From the NCBI GenBank assembly GCA_902788035.1, contig CADAIL010000003.1:62001-126000 (forward strand): 64,000 bases of DNA, written 5' to 3'. The notes under the pieces were generated by a model that saw nothing but the letters and a program-made list of their open reading frames with translations, was not told the DNA's origin and ran no database searches. Below are positions 41,108-49,482 of the stretch, piece by piece (the first letter of the stretch is position 1; the number at the start of each line of letters is the position of its first letter). The stretch comes from an uncultured Lachnospiraceae bacterium. Its GTDB lineage: Bacteria; Bacillota; Clostridia; Lachnospirales; Lachnospiraceae. Both the position numbers and the translations under genes were made by a program.

Positions 41108-42880
41108 TTACGCGTTCCGCTTAAGTACGTTCTCGTAGAACTCGTCGATTTTCTTTTTATAATCGTCAAAAAGATCGAGGCGGCTGTTGGGCACGTCATA
41201 CTTTATGGCGATGACTTTTTCAAATATCGTATCCTGTCTGAGAACAGACATCGGATGGCCTTCCGCGACCAGCCTTCTCGCATTGTCATAGAGATAGAGG
41301 ATCGTCTCCATCATCTTGAACTGCTTAATAAGAGGAACATTCTGGTCCTCCGGGTGGAAAGCATTCTGCTGCAGGAAACCGAGGCGAATGACCCTGGCAA
41401 TCTCGAGCGTCAGCTTCTGATCGTCCGGAAGGACGTCGGAACCGATCAGCTTGACCGTCTCCATGAGCTTATCCTCCGCATTCAAAAGCGAAACGATGCG
41501 GGTGCGGTATTCATTGAATTTCGGATCCACATTGGCCTTATACCAGGCGGTAAAGTCCATGCCGTACTCGCTGTAGCTCTCCATCCAGTTGATGGCCGGA
41601 TAATGGCGGGCGTAGGCCAGCGCCTTGTCAAGTCCCCAGAAGCATCGCACGAATCGCTTCGTGTTCATCGTGACAGGCTCGGAGAAATCGCCGCCCTGCG
41701 GTGAGACCGCGCCGATAATGGATACGGATCCGACCGCGCCAGAAAGAGTGGTCATCTCGCCGGCGCGCTCATAGAAAGCGGCAAGGCGGGAAGCAAGATA
41801 CGCCGGGAAACCTTCCTCCGCGGGCATCTCCTCCATACGGCCCGACAGCTCGCGGAGCGCTTCCGCCCAGCGGGACGTGGAATCGGCCATGATCGCGACA
41901 TCGTAGCCCATATCCCGGTAGTACTCAGCCAGCGTAACGCCTGTGTAGATCGACGCCTCGCGGGCCGCGACCGGCATGTTGGACGTATTCGCTATCAGTG
42001 TCGTGCGGGCCATGAGCTTGTTGCCGGTCTTCGGATCCTCCAGCTTAGAGAAATCCTCGAGGACTTCCGTCATCTCATTTCCGCGCTCGCCGCAGCCTAT
42101 ATAAATAATGACATTGGCATCTGAGAATTTTGCGATCGAGTGCTGTGTCATCGTCTTTCCGGTCCCGAAACCTCCGGGGATGGCTGCTGTGCCGCCCCTG
42201 GCGATCGGAAAGACCGTGTCGAGGACTCTCTGTCCTGTGACCAGCGGATGGCTTGCCGGAAGTCTTTTAGCTGTAGGTCTCGGAATACGGATCGGCCATT
42301 TCTGGGCAAGCTTAAGTTCCCTCATCGTGTGGTCCGGCAGCTCGACAGTTACGATCGTATCGTTTACCGTATACTTGCCGTCCGGCATAACTTTCCGGAC
42401 AGTCGCCTGCGTTATCATCGGAGTCATCATTGACCTGTGGACAATGGACGGGGTCTCGGGGCATTCCGCTATCACGGCTCCGCCGCATATGACGTCGCCC
42501 TCCCTGACCTTCATGGTCACATCCCACAGTTTATCCGGGTCCAGCGAGTCGACGGCGACACCCCTGGCTATATACTTGCCGGATGCTTTCGCGATCGCCT
42601 CCAGCGGCCTCTCAATACCGTCAAAAATGTTATTCAGAATACCGGGGCCCAGCGTGATGGACATGGCATCGCCCGTGCCGTAGACGATCTCACCGGGCTT
42701 TATTCCGCCGGTCTCCTCGTAGACCTGGATGGTGGTAATATCATTTGCAAGAGAAATCACTTCGCCGACAAGACGTTCCGTTCCGACATAAACCATCTCC
42801 GCCATCTTGAATCCGACGGCATCCTTAAGGTAAATGACAGGCCCGTTGATGCCGTAAATCACACCTGTTTTTTCTGCCAT
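41108..42880 (-). CDS. atpA: V/A-type ATPase catalytic subunit A
   Basis: The catalytic head subunit. The 590 residues have the bulge-containing N-terminus ([13 protein letters not shown]), the P-loop [13 protein letters not shown] near residue 232 (the family usually has GPFGSGKT) and the catalytic Glu region [34 protein letters not shown] follows. Its ATG overlaps the atpE stop by one or two bases (TGATG), so the two are coupled. Whether the enzyme makes ATP or pumps ions is not visible from sequence. Confidence 0.96.
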   Translation of the reverse strand: MAEKTGVIYGINGPVIYLKDAVGFKMAEMVYVGTERLVGEVISLANDITTIQVYEETGGIKPGEIVYGTGDAMSITLGPGILNNIFDGIERPLEAIAKASGKYIARGVAVDSLDPDKLWDVTMKVREGDVICGGAVIAECPETPSIVHRSMMTPMITQATVRKVMPDGKYTVNDTIVTVELPDHTMRELKLAQKWPIRIPRPTAKRLPASHPLVTGQRVLDTVFPIARGGTAAIPGGFGTGKTMTQHSIAKFSDANVIIYIGCGERGNEMTEVLEDFSKLEDPKTGNKLMARTTLIANTSNMPVAAREASIYTGVTLAEYYRDMGYDVAIMADSTSRWAEALRELSGRMEEMPAEEGFPAYLASRLAAFYERAGEMTTLSGAVGSVSIIGAVSPQGGDFSEPVTMNTKRFVRCFWGLDKALAYARHYPAINWMESYSEYGMDFTAWYKANVDPKFNEYRTRIVSLLNAEDKLMETVKLIGSDVLPDDQKLTLEIARVIRLGFLQQNAFHPEDQNVPLIKQFKMMETILYLYDNARRLVAEGHPMSVLRQDTIFEKVIAIKYDVPNSRLDLFDDYKKKIDEFYENVLKRNA

Positions 42881-43461
42881 CAGTCACCACCTCCGACCCA
42901 TACATAGCCTTCTTCGGCATCCGCAGTCAGCGTCTTAAAGGAATTGTCCATGAGCACATTCCGATTCCTGATGACCGCACGCACGCCGCCGTCAAAACTC
43001 TCCTCCGAAATTATCGGCTTTATTCCGGTCTTTTTTTCGATGAGCTCCGCGTACTTCTCGTCCGCCGGATCAATGTAGACCAGAGCCTCATCGCCCTCCG
43101 CGAACTCTTTGACCTCCCGGACCTTGCGGGTGAGATACTCCGCATACTCCGGCTGCTCCCGAAAGGCTTCCAGTTTTTCTCTGACCAGAGTGAACATAGT
43201 CATCCTGATTTCATCCTGAATTTTCGCCATCTTCTGACGGATCTCCTGCTGCCGCTCGGAAAATTCGCGATTGGTGTCCCTCACGATCGCGGCCGTCTCC
43301 TCCTTCAGCGTCTGGCGGTCCCTCGTCTGCCGCTCCGCGACATGCTCGTTATAGAGAGCGTCGAGGGACTGCTGATACTCTTTTAGCAGGGCTTTGCCTT
43401 CCGCGCGGGCTTCTTCCGTCGCCTGCTCAAAGAGAGCGTCTAATTTTTCATCTATCGTCAT
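42880..43461 (-). CDS. atpE: V/A-type ATPase subunit E (peripheral stalk)
   Basis: With the H subunit it forms the peripheral stalk. The 193 residues have an N-terminal coiled coil (residues 1-110, rich in Glu, Arg and Gln) and a C-terminal globular part (DEALVYIDPADEKYAELIEKK; GGVRAVIRNRNVLMDNSF). It overlaps atpF by 4 bp (ATGA) and atpA at its end. Confidence 0.92.
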   Translation of the reverse strand: MTIDEKLDALFEQATEEARAEGKALLKEYQQSLDALYNEHVAERQTRDRQTLKEETAAIVRDTNREFSERQQEIRQKMAKIQDEIRMTMFTLVREKLEAFREQPEYAEYLTRKVREVKEFAEGDEALVYIDPADEKYAELIEKKTGIKPIISEESFDGGVRAVIRNRNVLMDNSFKTLTADAEEGYVWVGGGD

Positions 43462-43766
43462 AATTTTAATCCTATCGCTTCATTAACATATGCGGTGATG
43501 AAGTCGCTGCGGCGTCCGGAACCGTGGCGGTCCGGCACGTCGATAATGATCGGCATTTTAGTCGACAGCTTTACGCTGTTCACATAATCCGGAAAGTCTC
43601 TGCCGAATTTCTCAGTCAGCAGAATGATACCGATCTCCTTATCAGCCAGGGCTTCATCGAAAGCCCGCATCAGTTCGTCCTTCCTGTGCACCACGACACC
43701 CGGGATGCCCGCAAGGCGCATGCCTGTGAGGGTGTCCACGTTGTCGCTGATCAAAAACATTTTCAT
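43458..43766 (-). CDS. atpF: V/A-type ATPase subunit F
   Basis: A small regulatory subunit that binds the shaft. About 102 residues with a Rossmann-like fold: MKMFLISDNVDTLTGMRLAG, then IGIILLTEKFGRDFPDYV and PIIIDVPDRHGSGRRSDFI. The start at 43766 is chosen for the usual MKMFLISDN beginning, with GGAG upstream; in-frame ATGs at 43778 and 43805 are possible but less likely. It overlaps atpE. Confidence 0.92.
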   Translation of the reverse strand: MKMFLISDNVDTLTGMRLAGIPGVVVHRKDELMRAFDEALADKEIGIILLTEKFGRDFPDYVNSVKLSTKMPIIIDVPDRHGSGRRSDFITAYVNEAIGLKL

Positions 43767-43830
43767 ATAATGCTCCATATTTTGTCCCACCTGGGGGACA
43801 TTCACTGGTACACTGCCAAAAAGATCCGCC

Positions 43831-44274
43831 TTAACCCAGCTGACCGATGATCATGAACGAAATAATAAGACCGTAAAGGCATACACCTTCTGCCAGACCT
43901 ACATAAATAAGTGACTTACCCAGGATGCTCTGGTCCTCGCTGATCGCGCCGAGCGCTGCCGAGGCTGCGCTTGCGACTGCGATACCGCCGCCGAGGCAGG
44001 AGATGCCTGTGGAAAGAGCTGCCGCGATATAGCCGAGACCTTCTTTGAGTCCCGATCCGGCTGCCGCCTGGGCTTCGTCTGCAAATGCCGGGGCGGCGCC
44101 GGCGAACAGAGCGACCGTCGCGATGATGAGCAGGCCGAAGAATGTGAACAGGTTGATTGCGAGGGCTGACTTAAATCTGCCCTTTGTCCTCTCACCCTTA
44201 AGGAAAACGAGTCCCGGGATGAAAATGCTGAGTATGAGTGCTGCGCATAATGCGATCTGAATTGCAAGTGTCAT
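43831..44274 (-). CDS. atpK: V/A-type ATPase subunit K (membrane ring proteolipid)
   Basis: The ion-carrying rotor ring subunit. The 147 residues form four membrane helices. The ion-binding Glu129 is in GLAEGVCLYGLIISFMIIGQ. Polar partners around it (SEDQS, LAEG) could allow Na+, but this cannot be decided. An Ala-rich loop (GAAPAFADEAQAAAGSG, residues 59-75) between helices 2 and 3 is longer than usual. AGGAGG precedes the start. About 300 bp with a MITE-like element separates it from atpI. Confidence 0.93.
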   Translation of the reverse strand: MTLAIQIALCAALILSIFIPGLVFLKGERTKGRFKSALAINLFTFFGLLIIATVALFAGAAPAFADEAQAAAGSGLKEGLGYIAAALSTGISCLGGGIAVASAASAALGAISEDQSILGKSLIYVGLAEGVCLYGLIISFMIIGQLG

Positions 44275-44303
44275 GATATGACCTCCTATTATAATTAATT
44301 ATT

Positions 44304-44371
44304 TGCGCTTTTCGACGAAGACGATGTTTGCGCCGGTGTATGGAGCTTCGCTGCGGCAGTTCAGACCGGCT
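44304..44371. repeat. Partial right arm of the MITE-like element
   Basis: GCGCTTTTCGACGAAGACGATGTTTGCGCCGG and GTATGGAGCTTCGCTGC nearly repeat the right arm at 44496-44543, in direct orientation, next to full copy 3. Confidence 0.7.
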
Positions 44372-44558
44372 GCTTTCACAGTTCGTTTATCCGGCAGCAA
44401 AGCATCCATCTTCGTGAGAAAAGCATTGCGGGTCCGACCGAGAGATCGCGTAACGGCGGCTTGCCGCCTGCGCTAGCTCGCAGGGAAGGACCTGCGCTTT
44501 TCGATGAAGATGATGTTTGCGCCGGTATATGGAGCTTCGCTGCAGCCCGACTGAACTG
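44357..44558. mobile_element. MITE-like hairpin element, copy 3 (inside the V/A-ATPase operon)
   Basis: Terminal repeats CAGTTCAG.C.GGCTGC (from 44357) and the complement ending CTGAACTG (44558). The core arms CCGGCAGCAAAGCATCCATC and GATGATGTTTGCGCCGG pair. An inner stem (GGCGGC/GCCGCC; CTAGCTCGCAGG nearby) closes the structure. It lies between the atpI stop and the atpK start. Confidence 0.8.
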
Positions 44559-44574
44559 CTGCCGATCTGCCCTG

Positions 44575-46518
44575 TTATCCTTCGGACTTCTCCTTCATGC
44601 GAAGGGATGAGACGAACGGTTTACCGTCGCCCCGGTAGTAGCGTGAGAAGAGCTCATAGAACTCAAGTCGCAGTACCTGGATACCGACGATCAGGCCTTC
44701 GATTCCCATGACGAACAGGTTGCCCAGAACAACGACGACCCAGTTCGGACTGCCGCCGTTCTCCGCTCCCGCCAGCATGAGCACGACACTCATCATTGCC
44801 GCATGGCTGACGGCGAATGCGCCGATACGCACAAAGGACAGCGTATTAGAGAAATAGGACAGGCAGACTTCGAACATTTCAAAGAAGCCCTGGACCAGGA
44901 ACATGACAATACCGCCCTCGATCTTCGGTCCTTTTTCCTTCCTGATCATCTTAGTGAGAGGTTCCTTGAAGAACATGGCCAGAGCCGACAGAGCAATCAG
45001 CACTCCGAAGAGAGATGCTGCCGGGATCGTATGGCCGCTGAAGGCTAAGATGATCATGACAACGACAAGACCGTAGAAGATGATTCCTGCAAATGAGTTC
45101 GTTCCGAAATAGGTCTCCTCTGTATTCTTCTGCTTTGAGTAATTAATGATGTGAAGCACCATCGTGACCAGAGTGAGGAACATTCCGAAGACGATTGCGC
45201 ACACGAGGATCGTGTTGATCGAACCGACGCCCGGCAGCGTGATCATTTCCTCGCGCGGTCTGAGCCAGAGCGCAGGTATGACTTCCTCGAATCCGAAAAT
45301 ACTTCCGAACATGAACCCGAATATCGTCGAGAAGATTCCGGCCATCGAGATGATTCCCGCAAGGTCGCTGTGCTTCTTCTTATAGAGAAGAAAGCCTCCA
45401 ATCATAAGGCAGAGCCCCTGACCGACATCGCCGTACATGATGCCGAAAATAAACGAATAAGTGATGGCCACAAGGATCGTCGGATCGAACTCATTGTAAT
45501 TCGGCAGACCATACATTTTGACATACATTTCGTAAGGTCTGAAAAAGGCCGGATTCTTAAGTTTCGTCGGCGGCTCCAAGTTCACCTTCTTCTCATCTTC
45601 CTGGACAAGGCAGACTACTCTCGGATCATCGGCAATGTCATTTCTGAATTTCTCAACATCATCCGCGTCCATCCATCCGCACAGGATGTAGAAAGTATCT
45701 TTCTTCGACTCGGTACATGCCGCCATTCGGCGCACATCAAAGTTGGAGGACAGATCCCTGATCTTCTTCTCAGCAGCCAGAAGGCTTCCGCCCTCTTTCG
45801 CCAGGAGATCGGTCATCTCCTTCTCTATTTCGGCCAGCTCCTTCTCCTTCTCTGCCACCTCACCGCTTAAGATCCTGTAGGCAGCCTGCGGAGTTCCTTT
45901 GTACTCGTCTGGAATAAACAGTCTCTCAAAGTGCATCGAGGCGTAGGTCGCATCCACTTTGTGGGATTCCTCCTTTGAGACAAAATACACGCCGTAGACA
46001 TACGTCTCGTCCTCGCCGGAGACAAGGAAGATCGCTCCCGTGTTCTCATCCACGTAGGTCCTGAACTTTTCGAAATACTCTTTCGGCAGCTTGCCGAAAC
46101 GGTACGAGATAAAATGGAAATCAAGGATTGATTTCAGATCGTACTCAAGTCCCTGATAGGGCTCGATTTTCTTCATAGATTCGCGCAGTTTCATAAGCTC
46201 CGCGTCAAGTACGCTCTTTTTCTCCCGAAGCCCCGTAAGGCGGCTGTCCACTTCCCCGATGAGATCGATCGCCTCTGTGAGCGGGATTTCAGATCCCGCC
46301 GCGGTATCCGGAGGAAGCAGTTCTGTGTAAATGCCTGCCGTCGCAAGAAGATCCTTGTAGGGATTTTTCTGCACATATGGAACCAGGTGCTGTTCCTCCC
46401 CGAGCGCGTTCAGAGCGTTCTCCAGATGAATCTCATATTTGGAAAGGTACTTATTGACCATCCGGTCAATATCCGCCTTCGGACCCGAGAGACTGACGAA
46501 TTTCATTTTCGCTATCAT
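44575..46518 (-). CDS. atpI: V/A-type ATPase subunit I (membrane stator)
   Basis: The membrane stator that forms the ion half-channels. The 647 residues have a cytoplasmic N-terminal half with coiled coils (VDSRLTGLREKKSVLDAELMK; AEKEKELAEIEKEMTDLL) and a C-terminal half with about seven helices. FGIMYGDVGQG and SYFSNTLSFVRIGAFAVSHAAM are family signatures; the Arg in the latter is the expected channel arginine. GGAGGGG precedes the start. It follows atpC by 17 bp. Confidence 0.95.
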   Translation of the reverse strand: MIAKMKFVSLSGPKADIDRMVNKYLSKYEIHLENALNALGEEQHLVPYVQKNPYKDLLATAGIYTELLPPDTAAGSEIPLTEAIDLIGEVDSRLTGLREKKSVLDAELMKLRESMKKIEPYQGLEYDLKSILDFHFISYRFGKLPKEYFEKFRTYVDENTGAIFLVSGEDETYVYGVYFVSKEESHKVDATYASMHFERLFIPDEYKGTPQAAYRILSGEVAEKEKELAEIEKEMTDLLAKEGGSLLAAEKKIRDLSSNFDVRRMAACTESKKDTFYILCGWMDADDVEKFRNDIADDPRVVCLVQEDEKKVNLEPPTKLKNPAFFRPYEMYVKMYGLPNYNEFDPTILVAITYSFIFGIMYGDVGQGLCLMIGGFLLYKKKHSDLAGIISMAGIFSTIFGFMFGSIFGFEEVIPALWLRPREEMITLPGVGSINTILVCAIVFGMFLTLVTMVLHIINYSKQKNTEETYFGTNSFAGIIFYGLVVVMIILAFSGHTIPAASLFGVLIALSALAMFFKEPLTKMIRKEKGPKIEGGIVMFLVQGFFEMFEVCLSYFSNTLSFVRIGAFAVSHAAMMSVVLMLAGAENGGSPNWVVVVLGNLFVMGIEGLIVGIQVLRLEFYELFSRYYRGDGKPFVSSLRMKEKSEG

Positions 46519-46535
46519 ATTTTCCCCTCCGGTCT

Positions 46536-47576
46536 TTATACTGCGTTAATATATTTGAAAGCCTCGTCGGGATCGATGCCGTAGCGGACGCATTCGACCG
46601 CCGCAATGAGCTTCTCCCCCTCGTGCTCCTTTAAATAAAGATATCGGTACAGCGTCGCGGCCGAATACGGCTTCTTCTTTGCCTCCTGGCGAAGTACATC
46701 CCTGAGTACGTATCCGTACATGTCCTCCAGATTATCCGGCGCAAGATTTTCGTACTGCTTCCCGTAGAAAGTCCGGGAAAGAGCTGCTGCGAACTGCTCC
46801 TCACTCTCCGACGTGACCAGGGCTCTTATGTCCTCCTGCCGGAGCCTGTAGAGAACCGGTATGATGAGTGTGTAAATCTCCGCCTCCGGCATCTCGTAGT
46901 ACTGCTTCGCCCGCCTGATGAACCAGATATTCAGCATATCGAAGCGGCTACCGTAAATGCGGCTGATTGCCTTCACGCTGTCCCCCGAGACGATTCTCGT
47001 CCGGTCTTTCCAGATCGAGCTGAAGTGGTACATGTCGAGAGCGGTCTCGTAGTCAAATCCCTCCGCGCGGCCGCCGTTCCTCACCCGCATGAGCACGGGA
47101 TAATACTCGGTGTTCTCCACCGCTTTGAGGGTCATGTCGAGAGACGTGCACTCGTGAAGCGCCTCCACGTCAAGGCTCAGGAACTTTTTGAAAAAGTCCT
47201 TGTGCCAGAGGATCTCGTCCCCCGGAGCCCTGCCCGCTATCGCGTATTTCAGGCACTTCTTCAGCAGCCTGATCTCATATCTTCTCGCGTATTTCTTAAG
47301 GAATCTTTCCTGGTCCGGATCCGCGAAGTTGTATATTTTCGCGAAGTCACGGTAGACAATACCGCCAAAGACAGCTTCCAGAGCTTCCCTGTGAATATCG
47401 TTCTCATTAATGTTGCTGAAAGCCTCCGCGTAAGCCGGATTTTTTTTCAGGTAAGCCTCGACCGCCGCGACATCCGGCATTACCACGATTTCACGGAAAT
47501 CATCATCCGTGAGCAGGTTCTTCTGCATCGCCCGGATCTTCGTGACGACTCCGCTGTATTCCAGCAAATTATTCAT
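46536..47576 (-). CDS. atpC: V/A-type ATPase subunit C (shaft-to-ring adaptor)
   Basis: The socket that joins the shaft to the proteolipid ring. The 346-residue all-helical protein begins NNLLEYSGVVTKIRAMQKNLL and contains NIWFIRRAKQYYEM and IPVLYRLRQEDIRALV, as expected of the V-ATPase C/d family. Its ATG overlaps the atpH stop by 4 bp. Confidence 0.9.
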   Translation of the reverse strand: MNNLLEYSGVVTKIRAMQKNLLTDDDFREIVVMPDVAAVEAYLKKNPAYAEAFSNINENDIHREALEAVFGGIVYRDFAKIYNFADPDQERFLKKYARRYEIRLLKKCLKYAIAGRAPGDEILWHKDFFKKFLSLDVEALHECTSLDMTLKAVENTEYYPVLMRVRNGGRAEGFDYETALDMYHFSSIWKDRTRIVSGDSVKAISRIYGSRFDMLNIWFIRRAKQYYEMPEAEIYTLIIPVLYRLRQEDIRALVTSESEEQFAAALSRTFYGKQYENLAPDNLEDMYGYVLRDVLRQEAKKKPYSAATLYRYLYLKEHEGEKLIAAVECVRYGIDPDEAFKYINAV

Positions 47577-47890
47577 TTCAGGATCTCCTTAACAATTTCA
47601 TCCGCGTCTTTTCGCATCTGGGACGCAAATTCCTCATCAAGCATCCGAAGAGCTCTGCTCATATCCGCTTCCATTCTGTTCGTACTTTCACTGTGCTCCC
47701 TGACAATTCTGGTCTTCACGGCGTTCAGCTTTTCTGTAAGTTCGGCGTCAGCATCCTTGTCAAAGGCGGCTATCTTTGCCTCAAGTTCCTGTCTCCGCTT
47801 TTCCTTCTCCGCTTTAGCTTCATCATAAATAGACTGCGCGTCCTGCTCGATCCTGACCAGGCGTTCAATAATCGTTTTATCATTATCCAT
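47573..47890 (-). CDS. atpH: V/A-type ATPase subunit H (peripheral stalk coiled coil)
   Basis: The partner of subunit E in the peripheral stalk. The 105 residues are almost entirely charged coiled coil (ERLVRIEQDAQSIYDEAKAE; KRRQELEAKIAAFDKDADAE). The start at 47890 follows GGGAGGTGATT; a longer frame to 48019 would read through the repeat in the leader. It is the first gene of the operon. Confidence 0.88.
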   Translation of the reverse strand: MDNDKTIIERLVRIEQDAQSIYDEAKAEKEKRRQELEAKIAAFDKDADAELTEKLNAVKTRIVREHSESTNRMEADMSRALRMLDEEFASQMRKDADEIVKEILK

Positions 47891-47904
47891 CGAATCACCT
47901 CCCT

Positions 47905-47975
47905 TATCGGTTTGGTATTCTGTCAGCTGACGCTGACCCGAATCCCGCGCCAAGTCCCGCGAACGAGACTTGAAT
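47905..47975. repeat. Dispersed two-hairpin repeat in the V/A-ATPase leader
   Basis: ATCGGTTTGG, GTCAGC/GCTGAC, CCGAATCCCGCGCC, then the hairpin AAGTCCCGCGAACGAGACTT. It directly abuts the atpH ribosome binding site, so it will be part of the 5' leader. Confidence 0.7.
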
Positions 47976-48026
47976 GTGATAATTACGTAAATCCTCCATC
48001 TCAGAAGGCAGAGCATCACGAGCTTT

Positions 48027-48057
48027 ATTATACTATAAGTCTTCTCTTATTGCTCAA
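48027..48057 (-). promoter_or_regulatory. Promoter of the V/A-ATPase operon
   Basis: On the minus strand TTGAGC (48052-48057), 19 bases, TATAAT (48027-48032). Good -10 but long spacing. Confidence 0.5.
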
Positions 48058-48074
48058 AAAATCAGTATTGTAAG

Positions 48075-48115
48075 TATAAAAAAGACAGCCGCCATTAGTC
48101 TGGTAGCGGCTGTCC
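48075..48115 (-). terminator. Terminator of the foldase gene
   Basis: GACAGCCGC and GCGGCTGTC pair around 13 bases; TTTTTTATAC follows on the minus strand. Confidence 0.9.
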
Positions 48116-48125
48116 GTATAGTCTT

Positions 48126-49433
48126 TTAGTTTGCTGCGCTCTCCTCTGCTGCAACGGACGCGTCTGCTGCGCCATCTGCGACAGATTCATCTACCGGAGC
48201 GGACTCAGCTGCTACCACTTCCGAAACTGATTCTTCTGTCGGCTCGGATGCGTCGGCATTCTCTGCAGCTGCAGCGACAGAGCTGTCATCCTCCGGAAGG
48301 ACATCCTTGCCGAATGTTATCGGGTTCATATCACTGATGATGAGTGTCGCAAGGACTGCCTCATCGACCGTGATCGTCGCAGAGTCTTTCCACTCTGTAT
48401 AGAGTGTGTCATAAGCCTCCTGCTTGCGGGCTGTGACTTTCTCTTTCTTGATTTCCTCTGTTGCCGCCTCATCATAAGCGGCGTCGAACCTGACAACGAA
48501 CCATGCCGTTCCGTCGGAAGCCTCGACAACATGGTCTACTAGTGTGCCGTCAGCAAGACCTGCGACTGCCTCAACGATTGCCATATCGAGGACAGTATCC
48601 TCAGTATTGTGTGTCGTGAACTGGCCGGTCTGAGCGTAGAGATCCTCATTGATTTCATTTGCGATCGTGGTCATATCGGCTTCCGCGACGTTGCCGGATG
48701 CCTGAACTGCCGCGAGAACGGCCTCTGCCTGACTGAGCTTTTCTGCATTTGCAGCTTCCACCTGAGCTGCAACATCAGTATCTGCAGCCACAGAAGAATC
48801 CGCGAGAGAGGACTCGTCGGAGTTCTCGTCCGCGAAATCTGCCTCCGTTGCCTTGTCGATCTTGACGTAGGTGACGCCGGACTGCTGTGCTTCCTCATCA
48901 GAGACCTCTGTGTCGACATTCGCTGCCATGGGCTCCAGCATCTTGCTCTTGATGAGCTGAAGCTTGAGAAGCTCGATCACGTTTTCCTTGGAAGCTCCGA
49001 CAGCGGCGCGGACATCCTCGGAATTCTCATCGATATAAGCCTGAGCGACCTTGTCGATCTGCTCCTCTTCCTCAGCTGTCAACGTGACACCGTACTCCTC
49101 TGCGTGCTGACGAAGGAGGACCATCTCCTCTATCGAATCAAGCGCATAGCCCTTCAGAGTCTCGCCGTAGGTCTCGCCGGACGACTCGTCCATGACCATA
49201 TCAAAGATCTCGGCTGCTCCGAAATAAGCTGTGTACATTTCGTACATCTGAGCCTGCTGATATTTTGCCAGGAAGCTGAGTGTACCGAGCGGCACCTCAT
49301 CCTCATTAATTGTCACGACAGTTTTAGTTCCATCGATCTGCGCTGTATCCGCAGTGCTGCCGCAGCCGGCAAGAAGACTGCCCGCGATGATAACGGAAAG
49401 GCCTGCTGCCGCAAGTTTCTTAAACAATTTCAT
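48126..49433 (-). CDS. PrsA/SurA-like foldase lipoprotein
   Basis: An extracellular, membrane-anchored chaperone and probable peptidyl-prolyl isomerase for exported proteins. The 435 residues start with a signal peptide ending in the lipobox LLAGC (Cys24). A SurA-type helical domain follows (residues about 60-190), then a parvulin-like part (AIVEAVAGLADGTLVDHVVE; GTAWFVVRFD). An acidic Ala/Ser/Glu-rich insert (residues about 205-245) and C-terminal tail (from about 385) are low-complexity. The start at 49433 has GGAGG nine bases upstream. It follows mfd by 49 bp. Confidence 0.82.
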   Translation of the reverse strand: MKLFKKLAAAGLSVIIAGSLLAGCGSTADTAQIDGTKTVVTINEDEVPLGTLSFLAKYQQAQMYEMYTAYFGAAEIFDMVMDESSGETYGETLKGYALDSIEEMVLLRQHAEEYGVTLTAEEEEQIDKVAQAYIDENSEDVRAAVGASKENVIELLKLQLIKSKMLEPMAANVDTEVSDEEAQQSGVTYVKIDKATEADFADENSDESSLADSSVAADTDVAAQVEAANAEKLSQAEAVLAAVQASGNVAEADMTTIANEINEDLYAQTGQFTTHNTEDTVLDMAIVEAVAGLADGTLVDHVVEASDGTAWFVVRFDAAYDEAATEEIKKEKVTARKQEAYDTLYTEWKDSATITVDEAVLATLIISDMNPITFGKDVLPEDDSSVAAAAENADASEPTEESVSEVVAAESAPVDESVADGAADASVAAEESAAN

Positions 49434-49482
49434 AATAATTAACCTCCATGCTTCGGAAAGTTTCAATGCGCTTTACAAAAAG

